Positions 11,601 through 23,700 are shown, counted from the first letter of the stretch. The stretch: DNA of 64,000 nucleotides from Desmodesmus armatus (GCA_007449985.2 VIIQ02000844.1:189001-253000), one strand, 5' to 3'. The notes: a model not told the origin generated them from the sequence alone. A program made the numbers and translations.

Positions 11601-12743
11601 GACCCCCTTGAAGTGGCAAAAAACCGTACGACCTGCACCGTTTGCAGAAAAGCGAGTGTCATTTGAAAGCTGTGTTTTGGAACAACTGAAGGGTGTGCTT
11701 TTCAGCAGCATTGCCCTATGTTGTGCTTCGCAAAACGCACACAAATGCGTTTGACCTGTAGTACCGCGTGGCGTTGTACTGTACATTCTGCCCAGTTCTT
11801 AAAGCGTCTCTCATAACCGTTTCCACTGCGCTTCAAGGTGGAACTCATCAAGGCATCATACTGTTGAGCCATCATAGCATCTTTCGTTTTAGACACTGAA
11901 GGGATCCTGCGTCCAGCGTACAGCTCAACATTCCACGTTTGATACTGGTGTGCCTAGTATCAGGCACACCATGAGGCTCAGGTCGGCACTCTTGGGGTTG
12001 GTGGTCTTCACTGCTGTCTTGTTGATAAAGGTGAGCCTTGCTCGGCTTCTGAATACTGAACGGACTTGATCAGCCTGATCTTGACGATATACTGAGATGG
12101 GAGCTGTCCAGGAGACCCCGTTTAACAGGCGTTCACAGTCTGTTTTCATACCGAACTCACAAAGCCATACTTACTGCTGTACTGCTGTATTCTTGTTTGC
12201 TTTGAACCTTGTGAATGGATGAATGGATGATCCTGTCGCGTCCTAGGATGCAAAGCCGGTGAGGTGGCCAGCAACGAGGTTGCGCGTCAGCTGCACTGGG
12301 ACACCGCAACCTGCAGCGTGCATAGCTACGAACAGTTGGATCCAGACACTTCCCCTTGCTCGGTTGCGTATGCACTTATCACGCCAAAGTGCAGCAATTG
12401 TGCACAGTCTGGCCTGGTTGCAGCATGCTGCGCAGCAGGCATTGGCAGTGCCAGCATGAAACCCAATGCTGGCCAGCAGCAGCTGGAAAGTCAACCAGTC
12501 TTGTGTGTCTATGTGTGCTGCTTATTGACGGTCATATAGTAACATCCATTCTCTCACAAAGCTGCACTAGGTTGATGTTGTGCCACATCGTCATGCTGTT
12601 GCAGGTTGACGCTTCGTCTCCAGGTCAGGGCAATGTGAGGTCTCAAGGTACGGCTTTGGAGACCACAGTGCTACTGTTGTGTGAGCCTTCTGCGCACTTG
12701 GGCAAGGGCTGAGCAGCAGCAGCTGTCTGCAAGCTGTTTTACG
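8661..12743. other. Four kilobases without a recognised gene
   Basis: Open stretches exist on both strands (for example about 10384-10690 on plus) but none shows a domain I recognise or a convincing exon chain, apart from one weak minus-strand candidate at 11756-11895. There is a short perfect hairpin at 11945-11968 (9-bp arms, 6-base loop). Confidence 0.4.
11756..11895 (-). CDS. Possible exon of an unidentified protein
   Basis: A minus-strand open segment is bounded by a CCCTTCAG acceptor at 11896 and a CTACAG|GTCAAA donor at 11755. It encodes a protein-like stretch containing KRSGNGYERRFKNWAECTVQ. A further open segment with natural composition lies upstream at about 12149-11925. I recognise no family; the call rests on splice sites and composition. 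Confidence 0.28.
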
Positions 12744-12892
12744 ACCCATAGGCCTCACACCAGGTCTGTCGTGAATCCGAGGCTACGCCTTTGTTACACT
12801 TTGGAGGGACTACTCTTTGTTGGAGCACAACTCCCAGTGTAACAAAGGCGCAGCTGCGGATGCACGACAGACCTGCTGTGAGGCCTATGGGT
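12744..12892. repeat. 149-bp foldback (MITE-like or hairpin precursor)
   Basis: The two ends are inverted copies of each other over about 56 bases with about 6 mismatches, from ACCCATAGGCCTCACA at the left end to TGTGAGGCCTATGGGT at the right end. A ~35-base loop separates the arms. No clear target-site duplication flanks it. Confidence 0.85.
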
Positions 12893-12912
12893 GGCAACAA
12901 GCTGCCTAGGCT

Positions 12913-12960
12913 CTAGGTTCAGGGTTCAGGGTTTTAGGGGTTAGGGTTGTAGGGGTTAGC
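12913..12960. repeat. Degenerate telomere-like repeats
   Basis: Units such as TTCAGGG, TTTTAGGGG and TTAGGG follow each other just after the foldback element. This is the third such block in 13 kb. Confidence 0.6.
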
Positions 12961-13169
12961 ACTGTACCTGCTGGCCGTCGCCTTTAGCCAGCAGTATCTT
13001 TGTTGGACAGGCAGGGGGGCGGGAGCTCTTGGCTGGCCAAATGACCAGAATAATGTGCTTGGAAAGTCTTACTGACTAGGAGCGTTTGGTCAGCAGTAAG
13101 GATGGTGGGCAGCAGCACACCCAACACGAACCTGACAAGCATCCCGCTGTTGGCTTCTGCCTGCTGCAG

Positions 13170-16100
13170 TTGAATCTACGGACAGATACCACAACCACAG
13201 GAGCGGCTATCCCCACCGTGACCATGGCCCCTACGACGGTCCCTACGTCAAGCTCAAGCATCCCCGTCACTAAGCTCATGACTATGATGATGAGCCCGAC
13301 TACTACTATAGGGAGTCAAGGCACGACTACCATTACCGGGGAGGCGGTGACCCCTACTACAGTGACGAACACCCTTGCAGTGAGGACTACTACCCCAAGA
13401 AGGGCCACCACCACCACCAGTACACCGACTATCCCAACACTGGGGTGGCCAACTGCGGCATGTGCCCCGTAGGCTATACCCCAGGATTGGCAAGCAACAC
13501 TGGCAGTGCCTGCCAGGCATGCCCTACAGGCAAAACGACCAGCGGCCCTGGTGCAACATCATGTGACGGTGGGTGTGGGGCTTGAGGTCAAGCAGCTGCA
13601 TGCGTTTCTGGCAGTGTTGCAGTTGGGACCGTCCCAACAGTGCACATGTGCACTGAAGAGTCAATGAAGCCAGAATGCGCCTTTGCTGCACATGTGACGC
13701 ACAACATTCATGATGGAGCTGCCCAGCTGCAGCTGGACCATGTTCATTCAGATACAATAGGCAATGCTCACTTTTACCCCTGCACAACTTGATACAACAC
13801 CCATGCATTGGCACAATTGGCACATGACACATGCACAACAACACATGATACTTATGCCCGCACAGCAGATCTTGTCACGGATCGTATATGTTGGTATTGC
13901 ATCCGGTCATGAGCTCTGCCTGCATCTGCTGCTGACACTGTTGCCGTACTGTTGTCGCTGCCGCTGCTGCTGCTGCTTGACTCGATGCCATCCGATCGAA
14001 GTCTGCCGGCCTGGATATGGGGGAGAAAGCTGTGATGAGTGCCCCGAAGGTATGCTGCTTCCCTTCCACTGTGCTTCTAGCCAAGCCAGCTTCATTTAGA
14101 GTTCTCCTGCAGCCTGCCGCAACTTCAAGTGCAACTTGCATCTGCTTTGGCAGCCAGTAGATAGAATGCCATCTCAGACTAGCAGCTGCCAAGGCAAAGG
14201 TGCCAGCTTGGCTTCAAGTCATTCTGATGGTGCATTACGGCAGCAAACTTGACAGCATGTATGAATTTACTGTGGCCTCACCACCACAGCCTGTGACGCC
14301 AGCTGAATGACCGACGCATGCTGTGTTTCCACTGTCTTGTGATGTGTCGCCCAGGGTCTTGGTCAGAAGGTGGGCCTGCTGCCACCACAACCTGCACAGA
14401 GTGCTCCGCCGACTTTACAACGCTGCAACCAGCCAGCACCAACCCAGGCGCCTGCATCCGTGAGTGGCCATCAGCTGGAGGCGGGATCTGAGGGCCAGTT
14501 GCTCCGACAGCACAGGATATGTTGACGCTGTGCATGCTGTCTTTATCAGGAAGGTGTTGCTCGGATTGACTCTGACTAGTTGAGCAAATTGAAGCGGTGT
14601 TACAGGTTCTTGCTTGTGCACTTGCTTGCAGTGTCAATATGACCCTGACATTCTGTGTGCTTTGTGTTCTGTCCTGTTGCTGTTACTGGCTGGCTGTGTT
14701 GGGCCGTGTGCTGCATGCAGCCGCCACATGTACGGGTGCATTCCTGACACCCGTCAACATACCTGCTGGAGGGGCTGTGCAGCAGTGGGCGGTCCCCCAG
14801 TGTGGAAATGTGACGCTGGGAAGCAACGACTGCGGAAGAGGGAGTATCACAGAAGTGGACAACGAATTCCGCTACACTGGGCCATTCATCAACTTCTACA
14901 TTGCGCCTTCAGGTGAGCACTGTTGTTGCCAGATGTGCACCGGTCTCAACCACTGGGCCCTAGTGGCTGGGAAACTTCCCCAATGACCGCCTCCTGCTCA
15001 CTGAGACTGAAGAATTTTCACTGTTGGGGGGATGGTCAGACATGTCAGACGACAGGGTCCAAGAGACACCAGGTTTTAGCACTTCACCAAACGCTGCCAG
15101 CTGAGTCAGCTTAGCATAACACACTCAGGTCAGCAGCAACAATACACTTCGCAACCAACCAAGCCATGTTGACTGACATGCTCAGCATGTGCCCCCCCCC
15201 CCCCGGGTACTAGTGGTATGGGGGTGCATGATTTGTATGGCTAGAGGCGCCATGCCAGCCAGTAGGAGCACACCTACCAGACGGGGGCGAGATGTGTAAG
15301 TTTCCATATCGTGTGTAACCTGCAGTTTCTGTTGTCACCTGTGCCTCGCAGACACTGACCGTACATTGTATGCTTCAACTTGTGGGCTGGCTCAGGACGG
15401 CTGGTGAGTTGGGATAGTTGTGTTCACAATCAGTTGCCTTTATGCCTATCTCCGACAGTGTGCAAGGGCCCATCTTTCAGAAACATTGCGCTTCACAAGA
15501 TATGTCCATGTCTTGTGCTTTTCAGGCAATCCATTCACGACACCGACATGGTACTGTATCATCACACACGTAAGGGCGTCCCCGGTGGCTAGACAGGCAT
15601 GTCGTTTGTGGTAATATGTTGGTGAGAACCCTGAAACACGTGTCGCCCCCCTAACCTTTCACTAGAGGCATCTTTGTTGCTCTTTTGGTGTCAGCAGCAG
15701 CACTCCAAAACTTTCCAAATTGGCCCTTTCAGCATGTAACCGTTGTCAAGCAACCATGTGCCCTGACTTTCTTCACGTTGTTTGTGCCATGCAGTGGACC
15801 CTGCCGACGCCACATGTGGATTCAGCCCCTTGCAAAATGTATTTGGATCAAATTGCAGTAAGTGTGTTGGCTTGGGGTCAGGGTCCACCCTCAATTACGA
15901 GGGGACATGGAACTGCCGCTGCATCATGCTGCCCGTGTGCTGTCATTCATCCTTATCTGGGTGATTCATTTCTTGCCACTGCTGATTGCGTGCAGATGAC
16001 GACTGGAGGTCGATTTTCAGTCGAGATGAAGGGCAGCTCGAAATCTGCGACACTGCCGATGATGACTTGCCTGCCTCCACCTTTGAGCTGCCTGCCAACA

Positions 16101-19100
16101 CACCAGCCGTAATCTCTATCCTGGGCGCAAGGGTTTTGGACGACAATTCTGAAGCTTTCACGGATTGTGATGAAGCTGAGATGAAGCTCTCTATCCCCCT
16201 CACACTCGTGGACGTATCAGACTTGTACAACGTACCGACCAGCACAGCCCGCGAAGCAGCAGGCAAGCGCCACACGCCCTTGCAGCCCCATGCCCCTGTC
16301 AAGCAAGGCCATGCCAAGAAGCGATCCCCATCCAAGCCACACCAAGTTGAGCTTGCATCGACATCATCCGCTGATGTGCGCCAGACGGCAAACACATGTG
16401 CCTGCCCACCCGGTGTTGGGTGTGGTCTGTGCCCCCTTGGTTCTGCAACCAAACTTGTTGGGTTGACCCCGGTCTGCTCAGCATGCTCTCTTGGTTCCTG
16501 TGCAGGTGAGCTCGTTTGTTTTCACAGAGGGTGATTGTACACTATACAATGTCGGATAGGTTCTGTTGATTGTGGTTGCTACAACCTGCAAGCTTTGTCA
16601 CTATGATCACATGTCTTGACAATGTTTGGCACATGTCACCTTGCGCAAGTGACGCCGATGATGAACTAGCTGAGTACACCTGCTGTCCTTGTTGTGTTGT
16701 TGCAGACTGTCCTCGTGGATATGGCAATGATGGCGGCGTGTGCACCGAATGCTCGGCAGGAACGTTCTCTGAAGGAGGCCCGGTTGGTTCCACCACATGC
16801 AAGGCATGCGGTGCCGGACTGTCCAGTCTGGCGGGTGCCTCCTCATGTGTCTGTGAGTGAAAACGTCTCGGCATAAACTTTAGCCAAGCCATTGATGTGT
16901 GGCGAGCAACTTAGTCGTAGACGGTCTACGTGCGACATTTTCTGCCCCATCATTGCATGAAAGTGAACTGTGCAGCGGCTGCAACTTGAGCATCTTGCAG
17001 CAGTACTAACTGTGCAAAGCATATTGTTAGTTGTCGTGTAGTGCCCCGGGCAATGCGGCGGCCGCCCTTTTAGGTGTTCATTACTGGTCATGATCCCTGT
17101 TACTGTTACTGGTAATGACCTCAACAGTTGAATCCCCCTCCTGAGGTATGTTTGCTGCTGTTCTGATGTTGCTTGCAGTGGAGTCATGTGCGTTCCGCAA
17201 CATCACTTCAGTCAATCTGCCAGCAAACGGCACTTTTGGTTTGTATCAGCCAGGCAAGTGTGCCTTCATTCCAGCAGCTGAAAACTTCGGTTGTACCACT
17301 GGGTCTCCAAACAGACCCCACTGGGGAGCTATGCTGGAGTTTATGATTGAGCCGGTTGCTACCAACAGGACCATCGCGGTGACAAACTGCCGCATGAAGC
17401 TGGACCCCCTCATCGCTCAGGATGTGAGTCACTAACCCTATGGTCTCCCCTATTGTCTTATAGTATAAGAATGTAGGCGTGCCTAGCAACACTTGGGAAG
17501 TGTTGCTAGGCACGCCGTATTGAGTGGCATATTGCCGAGCTTCTGAACCTCTAACTTTCGCCTCTACCAGGTGACAGCCAGGTCGAACAGCTTGCATTTG
17601 GTGTGCAGCCTGACAATTGTGTATCCTGCAAGGCAAGACCGTGCTCCCGTGTCTCAGGCTTTTTGTTTGCTGCTTGCACACTATGGTGCTGCAGGACCCT
17701 TCCACAGCAGTGCTTGTTCTGCAAGGTGAGCCCGCCTCAGGGTGTGGACGTGACGGGGAGTGGCCATGTTTCATAAGCATAAGCAGCAGCAGCAGTCAGC
17801 AGCAAGACAGAGGCAGAGGTGTTCTTCGCAATGTTGCACAAACCCTGCTGGTGGTGCTTGCATGAGGTTGACTGGAGAATTGGGTAGCTTATGGAGAAGC
17901 AAACTTTCCTCAACCCCATGCGCCTGCTCGCCCCTGCCTCAATCCCATCAGGAGGTTTCTTTTGGCATGCGAACCTGCAATACTATTGTGTTCAGCGTCG
18001 GACGCTGAAAGGGCACTGCTGAACTGTACTGTGTTGCTTACTTATTTATTGGCACTGACGATGGTGCATGTGTGATTTGCAGTTGATGAGACCACATGCG
18101 CAGTCTCGCCCCTGGAATCTCCGTTTTGTGGTGAGTGCTTGAAGAATCAAAAAATTGAAGTTTGTAGCCTTTACATGTTCCCAGGCAGTTGCTTGTTGAG
18201 TCAGCAGTAGACAGTGCACTTGCCTCTCATGCCCCAATTGCATTGGCAGCACATGAAGCAGCTGCAGCAGTGCGCAATACGCATGAGGTTCAAGGGTTGT
18301 TGCCTGGCTATGATGCTTTTCATTGTGTCCGGCCGCGGCCAAGCCGCGGCAGGCCGCATGGGGGTATCACTGTGTTTGTTAAGAGGTTCTCTGCACTGAG
18401 CATGGGCTCAGGGCTGACGGTTACCACGGACCCGAGGGAGGGCATCGTCTGGGTGGTTGTGCCAGGTTTTCAGCTTACTGTTGCCGTGTGTTACTTCAGC
18501 CCTCCTGGCTCTGCTGTGTATGCATCTGGGGTGGTGGATGCAGACCCCATGGCTGCCTTGTTTGCTGGGCTGTCTGCAGCAGAGGCCAGAGGCCACAAGC
18601 ATTTGGTTCTTGGGGACCTGAACATGCGCATTGGCAGATTGAGTTGTGACGTGCCCTCTAATCTTGCGGTTCCCCCAGGTCTCAATGACCCGTCAGTTCT
18701 CCCGACCTTACACCATTTGAGGTGTGTACCTTCCTACAGGCGCTCTATGGACATGTCTGTACCCAGCCGCCCTCGGGCGCTGGAGTTTATGAATGGTCTG
18801 TTTGCTGTCTCCTCGGTTGTGCTCAATGGTAGGACCCATGGGGATGTGGAAGGGGCCTTCACCTGTTATGCCAATCCCATGGGTGAGCAGTCAGTGGGTG
18901 CCAGTGTGGTTGATCTGGCCTGTGCCTCCACCTCCTTGTATCGTCATGTGCAGTCCTTCCGGGTCCTGCCTTACAAGGCGTCAGCCTCCAAGGACCACTG
19001 TGGTCTCTATGTGTCACTCACCGACCTGCCCAGGCGGTGTCATGAGGTGCCTCGCAGGGGGGGCCGGTGCAGGGTGCACCGTCCCACCTCAGGGTCTGGC

Positions 19101-22100
19101 TACACTAGCGCCCTTGTGCGTCAAGCGGACTGTTTTCAAGCTATGTTACAGCCGCCCGCAAACACCTTTGTCGGACGTGGCGGCTTGGACGGACTATTTT
19201 AGGGTCCTGTTGGGGGCGGCACCCCATCCACAGGCCCTGTCTGTCGATGAGGTCGCTCTCAAGCAGCAGCTGCACGCAGCAGCCCCTCGGGGTCAGGAGG
19301 CAGCCATGGCTGCACTTAACGCTGATGTCACCCTGGCTGAGGTGGAACAATGCATGGCGCTCCCGGCCGGCAAAGCCCCTGATGCTCAGGGGCTGACTGG
19401 AGAGCTCTTAAGGCTGGCCGCTGCCCCTGTCCGTGATACAGGTTCGAGTGGTGACCCTCTGCCGGCCTGTCCTGTCGTTGTTGAGTGTGCACAGTGGTTG
19501 CTGCAGGCCATGTTCTCTAATGCTTGTGTCCCGGAGGTTATGCGCACCAGCAAGTTGGTCCCCGTGCCGAAGTCGCTGAGCCCTGCTGCCCTGGCAGTAC
19601 GGGACCAGTACAGAGGTATCTCTGTGTCACCTGTCTTTTCCCGCATGTTGGATCGCTTCTTGAATCAGCGCTTTGAGCGGTTGGCGTCACTCCTGTCACT
19701 TCGGGCTCCCACCCAGTGTGGCTTTAGGCCGGGCCATGGCACACTAGATGCCATCTTCACGCTGCAGCATCTGATCAGTGTGGCGCAGCATCGCCGCCGT
19801 CGCTTGTATGTGGTCTTTGTGGACTTTAAGAAGGCTTTTGACAAGGTTAGGAGGGACCTGTTGTTGGAGCGATGTCGACAGTTGGGTGTGCATGGCCCCT
19901 TTCTGGACATGTTGGTGGCGTTGTATGATCGGGTGTGCTGTCAGGTGGCAGTCAATGGGGAGCTTGGGGACGCCTTCCCCACAGTGTCTGGCACAAAGCA
20001 GGGGAGTGAGCTGAGCCCCCTCTTGTTCGGCCTGTTTATTGAGTTGCTGCATTACCTGATCAGGCTCAAGTTGCCGGGGGCAGGGCCAGTGCTGAGTGGA
20101 CTTAAGGTGCCTGACGTGATGTATGCTGACGACGTGGGGTTGCTCAGCTTCGAGGCCTGCGAGATACAGCAGATCGTGGATGTGCTTGATGTCTTCTGCA
20201 CATTGTTTGATATGGAGGTGACCCTTGCGCCGCACAAGACTTGTGTCGTGTGTTTCCGCCCGCAACACTTGAGGGTGCCTGCAGGGTTTCGCCTTGTGTT
20301 TCGGGGCCGTGAAATTGCGCTGCAATCAGAGTACGTGTATCTGGGCGTGCGTGTGCATGCCACTCGGGGGCTTCTGGGGGCGTCGGACGCGCTGGCAGTT
20401 TCCGGCAGCAAAGCCATGCATGCCATGCTGACGCGCTGTCGTCGGGCTTGCCTCACCCAGTTTGACATCAAGTGCAGAATGTTTGATATTTTGGTCGAGC
20501 CTGTGTTGTCATATGCGTCGCATATCTGGGGCCCGGCAATGTTTGTGAAGCGCCTGCACTCCGCACCGTACGACACACAAGCCGAGAGTGTGCACACCTC
20601 GTTCCTGAGGATCATGACAGGATCCATCAAAGGGGTTGCCAAGGATGTATTATACCGGAACCTGCACCGCATTCCCGTCATGTACCACTGGGTAGTCCTG
20701 GCTGCGCGGTGGTGGACCAAGCTGTCGGATTCGCGTGATGAGGAGCCCAGGTCACTGGCCAGTTGTGTGTGGCGCGAGGACGTTATGTTGGCCTTGGATG
20801 GCTGTCAGCGTTGCTGGTCGTATGGTGTGTTGCACACTATGTCTGGCTTGCAGCTCCTTGATAGTAGCTGGCGGCAGCAGCCTTTGGAGTGGGTGTTGCT
20901 GCAGCGGTGGCAGGAGTCAGCTGTGCAGGCTGCCTTGGCTGGCCTGTTCCGTGATAGGTGGCAGGGTCTTACAGAAGGCAGCCCTCGCACTGCACCGTCT
21001 GCCGGCATTCACAGGCTTACACACCATGCATGGGTATACCCTCTTGACCCTGGCTTTGATCCTTTCTCTAGAGACCATGCAGCCCCGCATATGAAGTTGT
21101 GCTTGTCTTTCAACGTGGCACAAAACCTGGCGCAGTTGCGTGTTGGCTCTGCACATCTTGAAATTGAGCAGGGTCGCAAGCGTAGGGAGTCTGTCCCAAG
21201 GGCGGATCGCATCTGTCGTTTGTGCTCTGGTCAGGACGCTTCGCTGGCCAACCGCGCTGCTGTGCTGGCCCGTACTGGCACCAGCAACAATGTTGAAGAT
21301 CTAAAGCACTTCATTCTTGAATGTCCCGTGTATGATGATCTGCGCACCGCCTGCCCAGCCTTTGCTGACCCGGCTTCAGTCCAGTTGGGTGACCAAGATT
21401 GTGTTGCTACTGTGTTTCAACATGCCGAACAGTCGGCCCTGGCACACACTTTGTACAAAATGAAAGTGCGCAGAGCACGCTTGCTTGGCCTTACTATGGG
21501 TATTTGACTGACTTTGTTCTGTTTCTTGTGTCCACACTGGTATAGTTGCCTGCCCTCATCTCTGCACACAATAGGTTCCTAGCATGGCTGGCACTTGCTG
21601 CAATTCTGGTGGTTCAGCCTTCTTTGGTCAACCCGGTGTAGGTGGTGCAAACCACCGCAGGGGAGACAACTTATGAGGTTCACCTGGCTCGATCCTGGTG
21701 GGCAATGCCATTGTTGTTTGGCGAAAATGTCCATGTAACATACTCCCCCAAAAAAAATATATCAGTGATGTCATAGCCTTGACCTACTGGCCCAGTAGTG
21801 CCGCGGTGGGGACTGTGGGACCCCAAACCGCACATGAACATTCCATTTGCATGGCACAATGTTGTGCCCATTCTGGCAGAATGTCACCCCTAGGGGTGTC
21901 ATAGTTAGCCGTTTCACCAATGTGCACATATGTTGCTTGTGTTGCAGCTGACTTTCTGAGGAACCCAGGACCTACTAACCTGCCAGGCCAGCCCTTTGGC
22001 GACTGCGCCACAAGAAACACTGACCTGAGCTACCATCAGCAGGAGATCCCCGCCAACACACGTGTGCTTGTAAGAACAGTCATGTACGAACGATCTCCTT

Positions 22101-22183
22101 GCACCAACACGGACACTACCTTCCCCATTGCCCTCGACGTGTTTGACGTCACTGCTAACCCTGGTCCGAGGCTCCTGAGATGA
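13170..22183 (+). CDS. Cys-rich extracellular protein with GCC2/GCC3-like modules and a duplicated domain
   Basis: Exons, nearly all in phase 1: 13170-13568, 14002-14049, 14355-14459, 14721-14912, 15352-15403, 15526-15569, 15795-15857, 15996-16505, 16706-16852, 17179-17423, 17571 to about 17633, 18083-18130 and 21948-22183 (stop). The first exon is Tyr/His-rich, then gives CGMCPVGYTPG and CQACPTGKTTSGPG; exon 9 repeats the pattern (CPRGYGNDGGVCTEC, SAGTFSEGGP). These fit GCC2/GCC3 (ephrin-receptor-like) Cys modules of secreted or surface proteins. Exons 4-8 and 10-13 encode two copies of an unnamed ~200-residue domain. LINE-C fills the last intron. Oddities: an in-frame TAA at 13271-13273 where TAC (Tyr) would fit; unclear phases at exons 6 and 11; the true start is not seen. 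No ligand or pathway can be inferred. Confidence 0.65.
17476..17516. repeat. Perfect 19-bp intronic hairpin
   Basis: Arms GGCGTGCCTAGCAACACTT and its exact complement are separated by three bases. It lies in the intron between the exons ending at 17423 and starting at 17571. Confidence 0.95.
18189..19202 (+). CDS. LINE-C apurinic-type endonuclease part
   Basis: The exonuclease-endonuclease-phosphatase fold is recognisable by GGITVFVKRF, AVCYFSPPGS, LVLGDLNMRIG (the GDxN active-site block) and ASKDHCGLYVSL (the SDH-type block, here KDH). It nicks target DNA to prime reverse transcription. The reading frame ends at 19202 while the reverse transcriptase continues in the next frame, so one frame break lies between about 19080 and 19200. 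Confidence 0.8.
   Translation: MLVESAVDSALASHAPIALAAHEAAAAVRNTHEVQGLLPGYDAFHCVRPRPSRGRPHGGITVFVKRFSALSMGSGLTVTTDPREGIVWVVVPGFQLTVAVCYFSPPGSAVYASGVVDADPMAALFAGLSAAEARGHKHLVLGDLNMRIGRLSCDVPSNLAVPPGLNDPSVLPTLHHLRCVPSYRRSMDMSVPSRPRALEFMNGLFAVSSVVLNGRTHGDVEGAFTCYANPMGEQSVGASVVDLACASTSLYRHVQSFRVLPYKASASKDHCGLYVSLTDLPRRCHEVPRRGGRCRVHRPTSGSGYTSALVRQADCFQAMLQPPANTFVGRGGLDGLF
19130..21507 (+). CDS. LINE-C reverse transcriptase and zinc knuckle
   Basis: Reverse transcriptase motifs appear in order: LVPVPKS, QCGFRPGHGTLDA, VVFVDFKKAFDKVRRDLL (first catalytic Asp), GTKQGSELSPLLF, DVMYADDVGLLSF (catalytic YADD) and YVYLGVRVH. A C-terminal CRLC with DLKHFILECPVY makes the Cys-Cys-His-Cys knuckle typical of LINE ORF2 ends. 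The open frame extends further left than shown, but only the part after the frame break belongs to the protein. Catalytic residues are intact. Confidence 0.88.
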
Positions 22184-22323
22184 CCCCTGAGCAGGAGGAA
22201 TAGGAGAAGGAGGAGAGGCGGGCCAAGAAAGAGGAGGAGAAAAAGAAGGAGAAGGAACTGAAGTTCCACCAGAGCCAGCAAAAGGCTGGCAAGCCTACGG
22301 CTGGTGACAAGCCGGTCGTGTAA
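22180..22323 (+). other. Glu/Lys-rich 3' UTR segment and TGTAA signal
   Basis: An ATG overlapping the stop of the Cys-rich gene opens a short frame with an early TAG, then EKEERRAKKEEEKKKEKELK. This composition resembles the charged N-terminus of valyl-tRNA synthetase, but the match is only compositional. TGTAA at 22319-22323 is the likely poly(A) signal of the Cys-rich gene. Confidence 0.4.
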
Positions 22324-23324
22324 CACTGAGACATGCTACTACTACTTCTACTACTACTATACTGGATCTGGTCCTCGCCTGGCCGGCCTTTTAGGAGCCA
22401 AGCAAGGCTCATAGGGCATAAGCACTCCTGACAGCACTGAATACTACTGCCGTACTGTGGCATATTCACCACTGTTAGGTGCAACTGCCGTAGTGTGCGC
22501 ATGGTGGTGCTGCACCAACGGTGCTGTGCATTGTGCTTGGCTAGCACGGAGCTGTCAAAAGGAAGAAAGGACACAGCATGCACTTGGTGTGTTCTTTGGA
22601 GCAGCTGTGTGTTTGTAGACCAGCTCATCATATTTATAATGTTATTTTATTGTTATTTGTCAGATGAGTTCTACGATGCCGATACCCCATGTGTGTGTGT
22701 TGTGCAGGTTTAGGCAGTTGTGCATGCTTGGCTGTGAGCGTTGGCTGTAGTGGATGATGAGGACAGAACAGCGCCTTGGTTGCGTGTGTCGTCTGTCGGA
22801 GAGCTTGGTGCATGCTGAAGCTGTGCATGCTTAGCGGTGAGCGTAGGCAATGTGGATGATGGGGACGGGGCAGCGCTATTTTTGCGGCTGCTGCTTGTCG
22901 GAGAGCTTGGAGCATGTTGTAGGCTTTGCATGCTGGTGGTTGCCTTTGTGCAGGCGTGAAGCTGCACTGCATGTTTGTAGGAGGTGAGGTGGCCCACCTC
23001 CTACAGTGACTGCATGTGTTGTGTGTGAGTTCTTGTGTTGTAGCATTCTTATGTTTTCATGTTGGGCATTGCTTGTGTTGCACTAACGAGCATGCCAGCT
23101 GAGTGCTACTAGTTGGTGGGTGTGTCAAACGTGTAGGCCCTGGCAGGCATTGTGTTCTGCCTATTTCATCGGCAGAACGGGAGGGAAATACTATGATGCC
23201 TAGCCTCACTGTCTCTTTAGCGCCCAACTAGTACGGCAGCTGTCATGCTGCTTGAGCGCTAGGGTGTGTAGTAGCGCTAGCACTGTAGTTTTGAGTGCAT
23301 GTGCATGTCAGGTAGCAGTTGTTG
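22324..23324. other. Spacer with a two-copy tandem repeat
   Basis: No gene recognised. A unit of about 104 bases is repeated at about 22705-22930, marked by GTGCATGCTTGGCTGTGAGCG and a TCGGAGAGCTTGG core in each copy. Confidence 0.55.
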
Positions 23325-23700
23325 TAGTAATGGGGAAGAAAATGTTACACGCAGACACATTCGCCACACATCAATGGCATTGCCTGCCAGGGTTGAACCG
23401 GTTGAAACACTAAGGTGGGGAAAAACCCCGATCCCCGTCAGTGGTTTGCACCACCTACACCAGATAGTAGCCTGATTCAAAGCAAGACAGCAAAGGAGAC
23501 TTCATTGACATCCTGAGGCAACACGACAACCTTGTACAGAAGTGGGAAGCAAACAGCTAGGATCCAGCATGCAGCAGCACCAAGAAATACCCCTTGTCAG
23601 GTCAGATACCCAAAGTCAGCCGAAGAAGGCGCGCCCGGCGCACTTTCATCTTGTACAGAGTGTATGCCAACGCAGACTGCTCTCCAAATAATCCAAGTAA
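23325..23700 (-). mobile_element. LINE-C 3' end fragment
   Basis: On the minus strand the last residues of the LINE-C reverse transcriptase recur (LYKMKVRRARLL, stop), followed by its 3' UTR up to the TGTAACAT block. It is diverged from the copy at 18-22 kb. Only the 3' end was inserted. Confidence 0.88.

Larger units (their letters stand above)
18172..21762 (+). mobile_element. LINE-C, non-LTR retrotransposon in sense orientation inside an intron
   Basis: An endonuclease-reverse transcriptase coding region (18189-21507) is followed by a ~240-base 3' UTR ending in an A-rich tail near 21750-21762. No ORF1 precedes it, and the endonuclease lacks its usual first strand, so the copy is 5'-truncated. 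The left limit is uncertain by tens of bases. A short TAGCCTT occurs at 18165-18171 and 21774-21780 and could be a target-site duplication, but it is too short to be sure. Confidence 0.85.

Noticed and set aside
18189..21507. Domesticated reverse transcriptase gene
   Set aside because: It lies in an intron with its own 3' UTR and tail, has a frame break, and a second 3' fragment occurs nearby; this is an ordinary LINE copy.
22180..22323. Valyl-tRNA synthetase fragment
   Set aside because: Only Glu/Lys-rich composition agrees, there is an early stop, and no synthetase motif follows.
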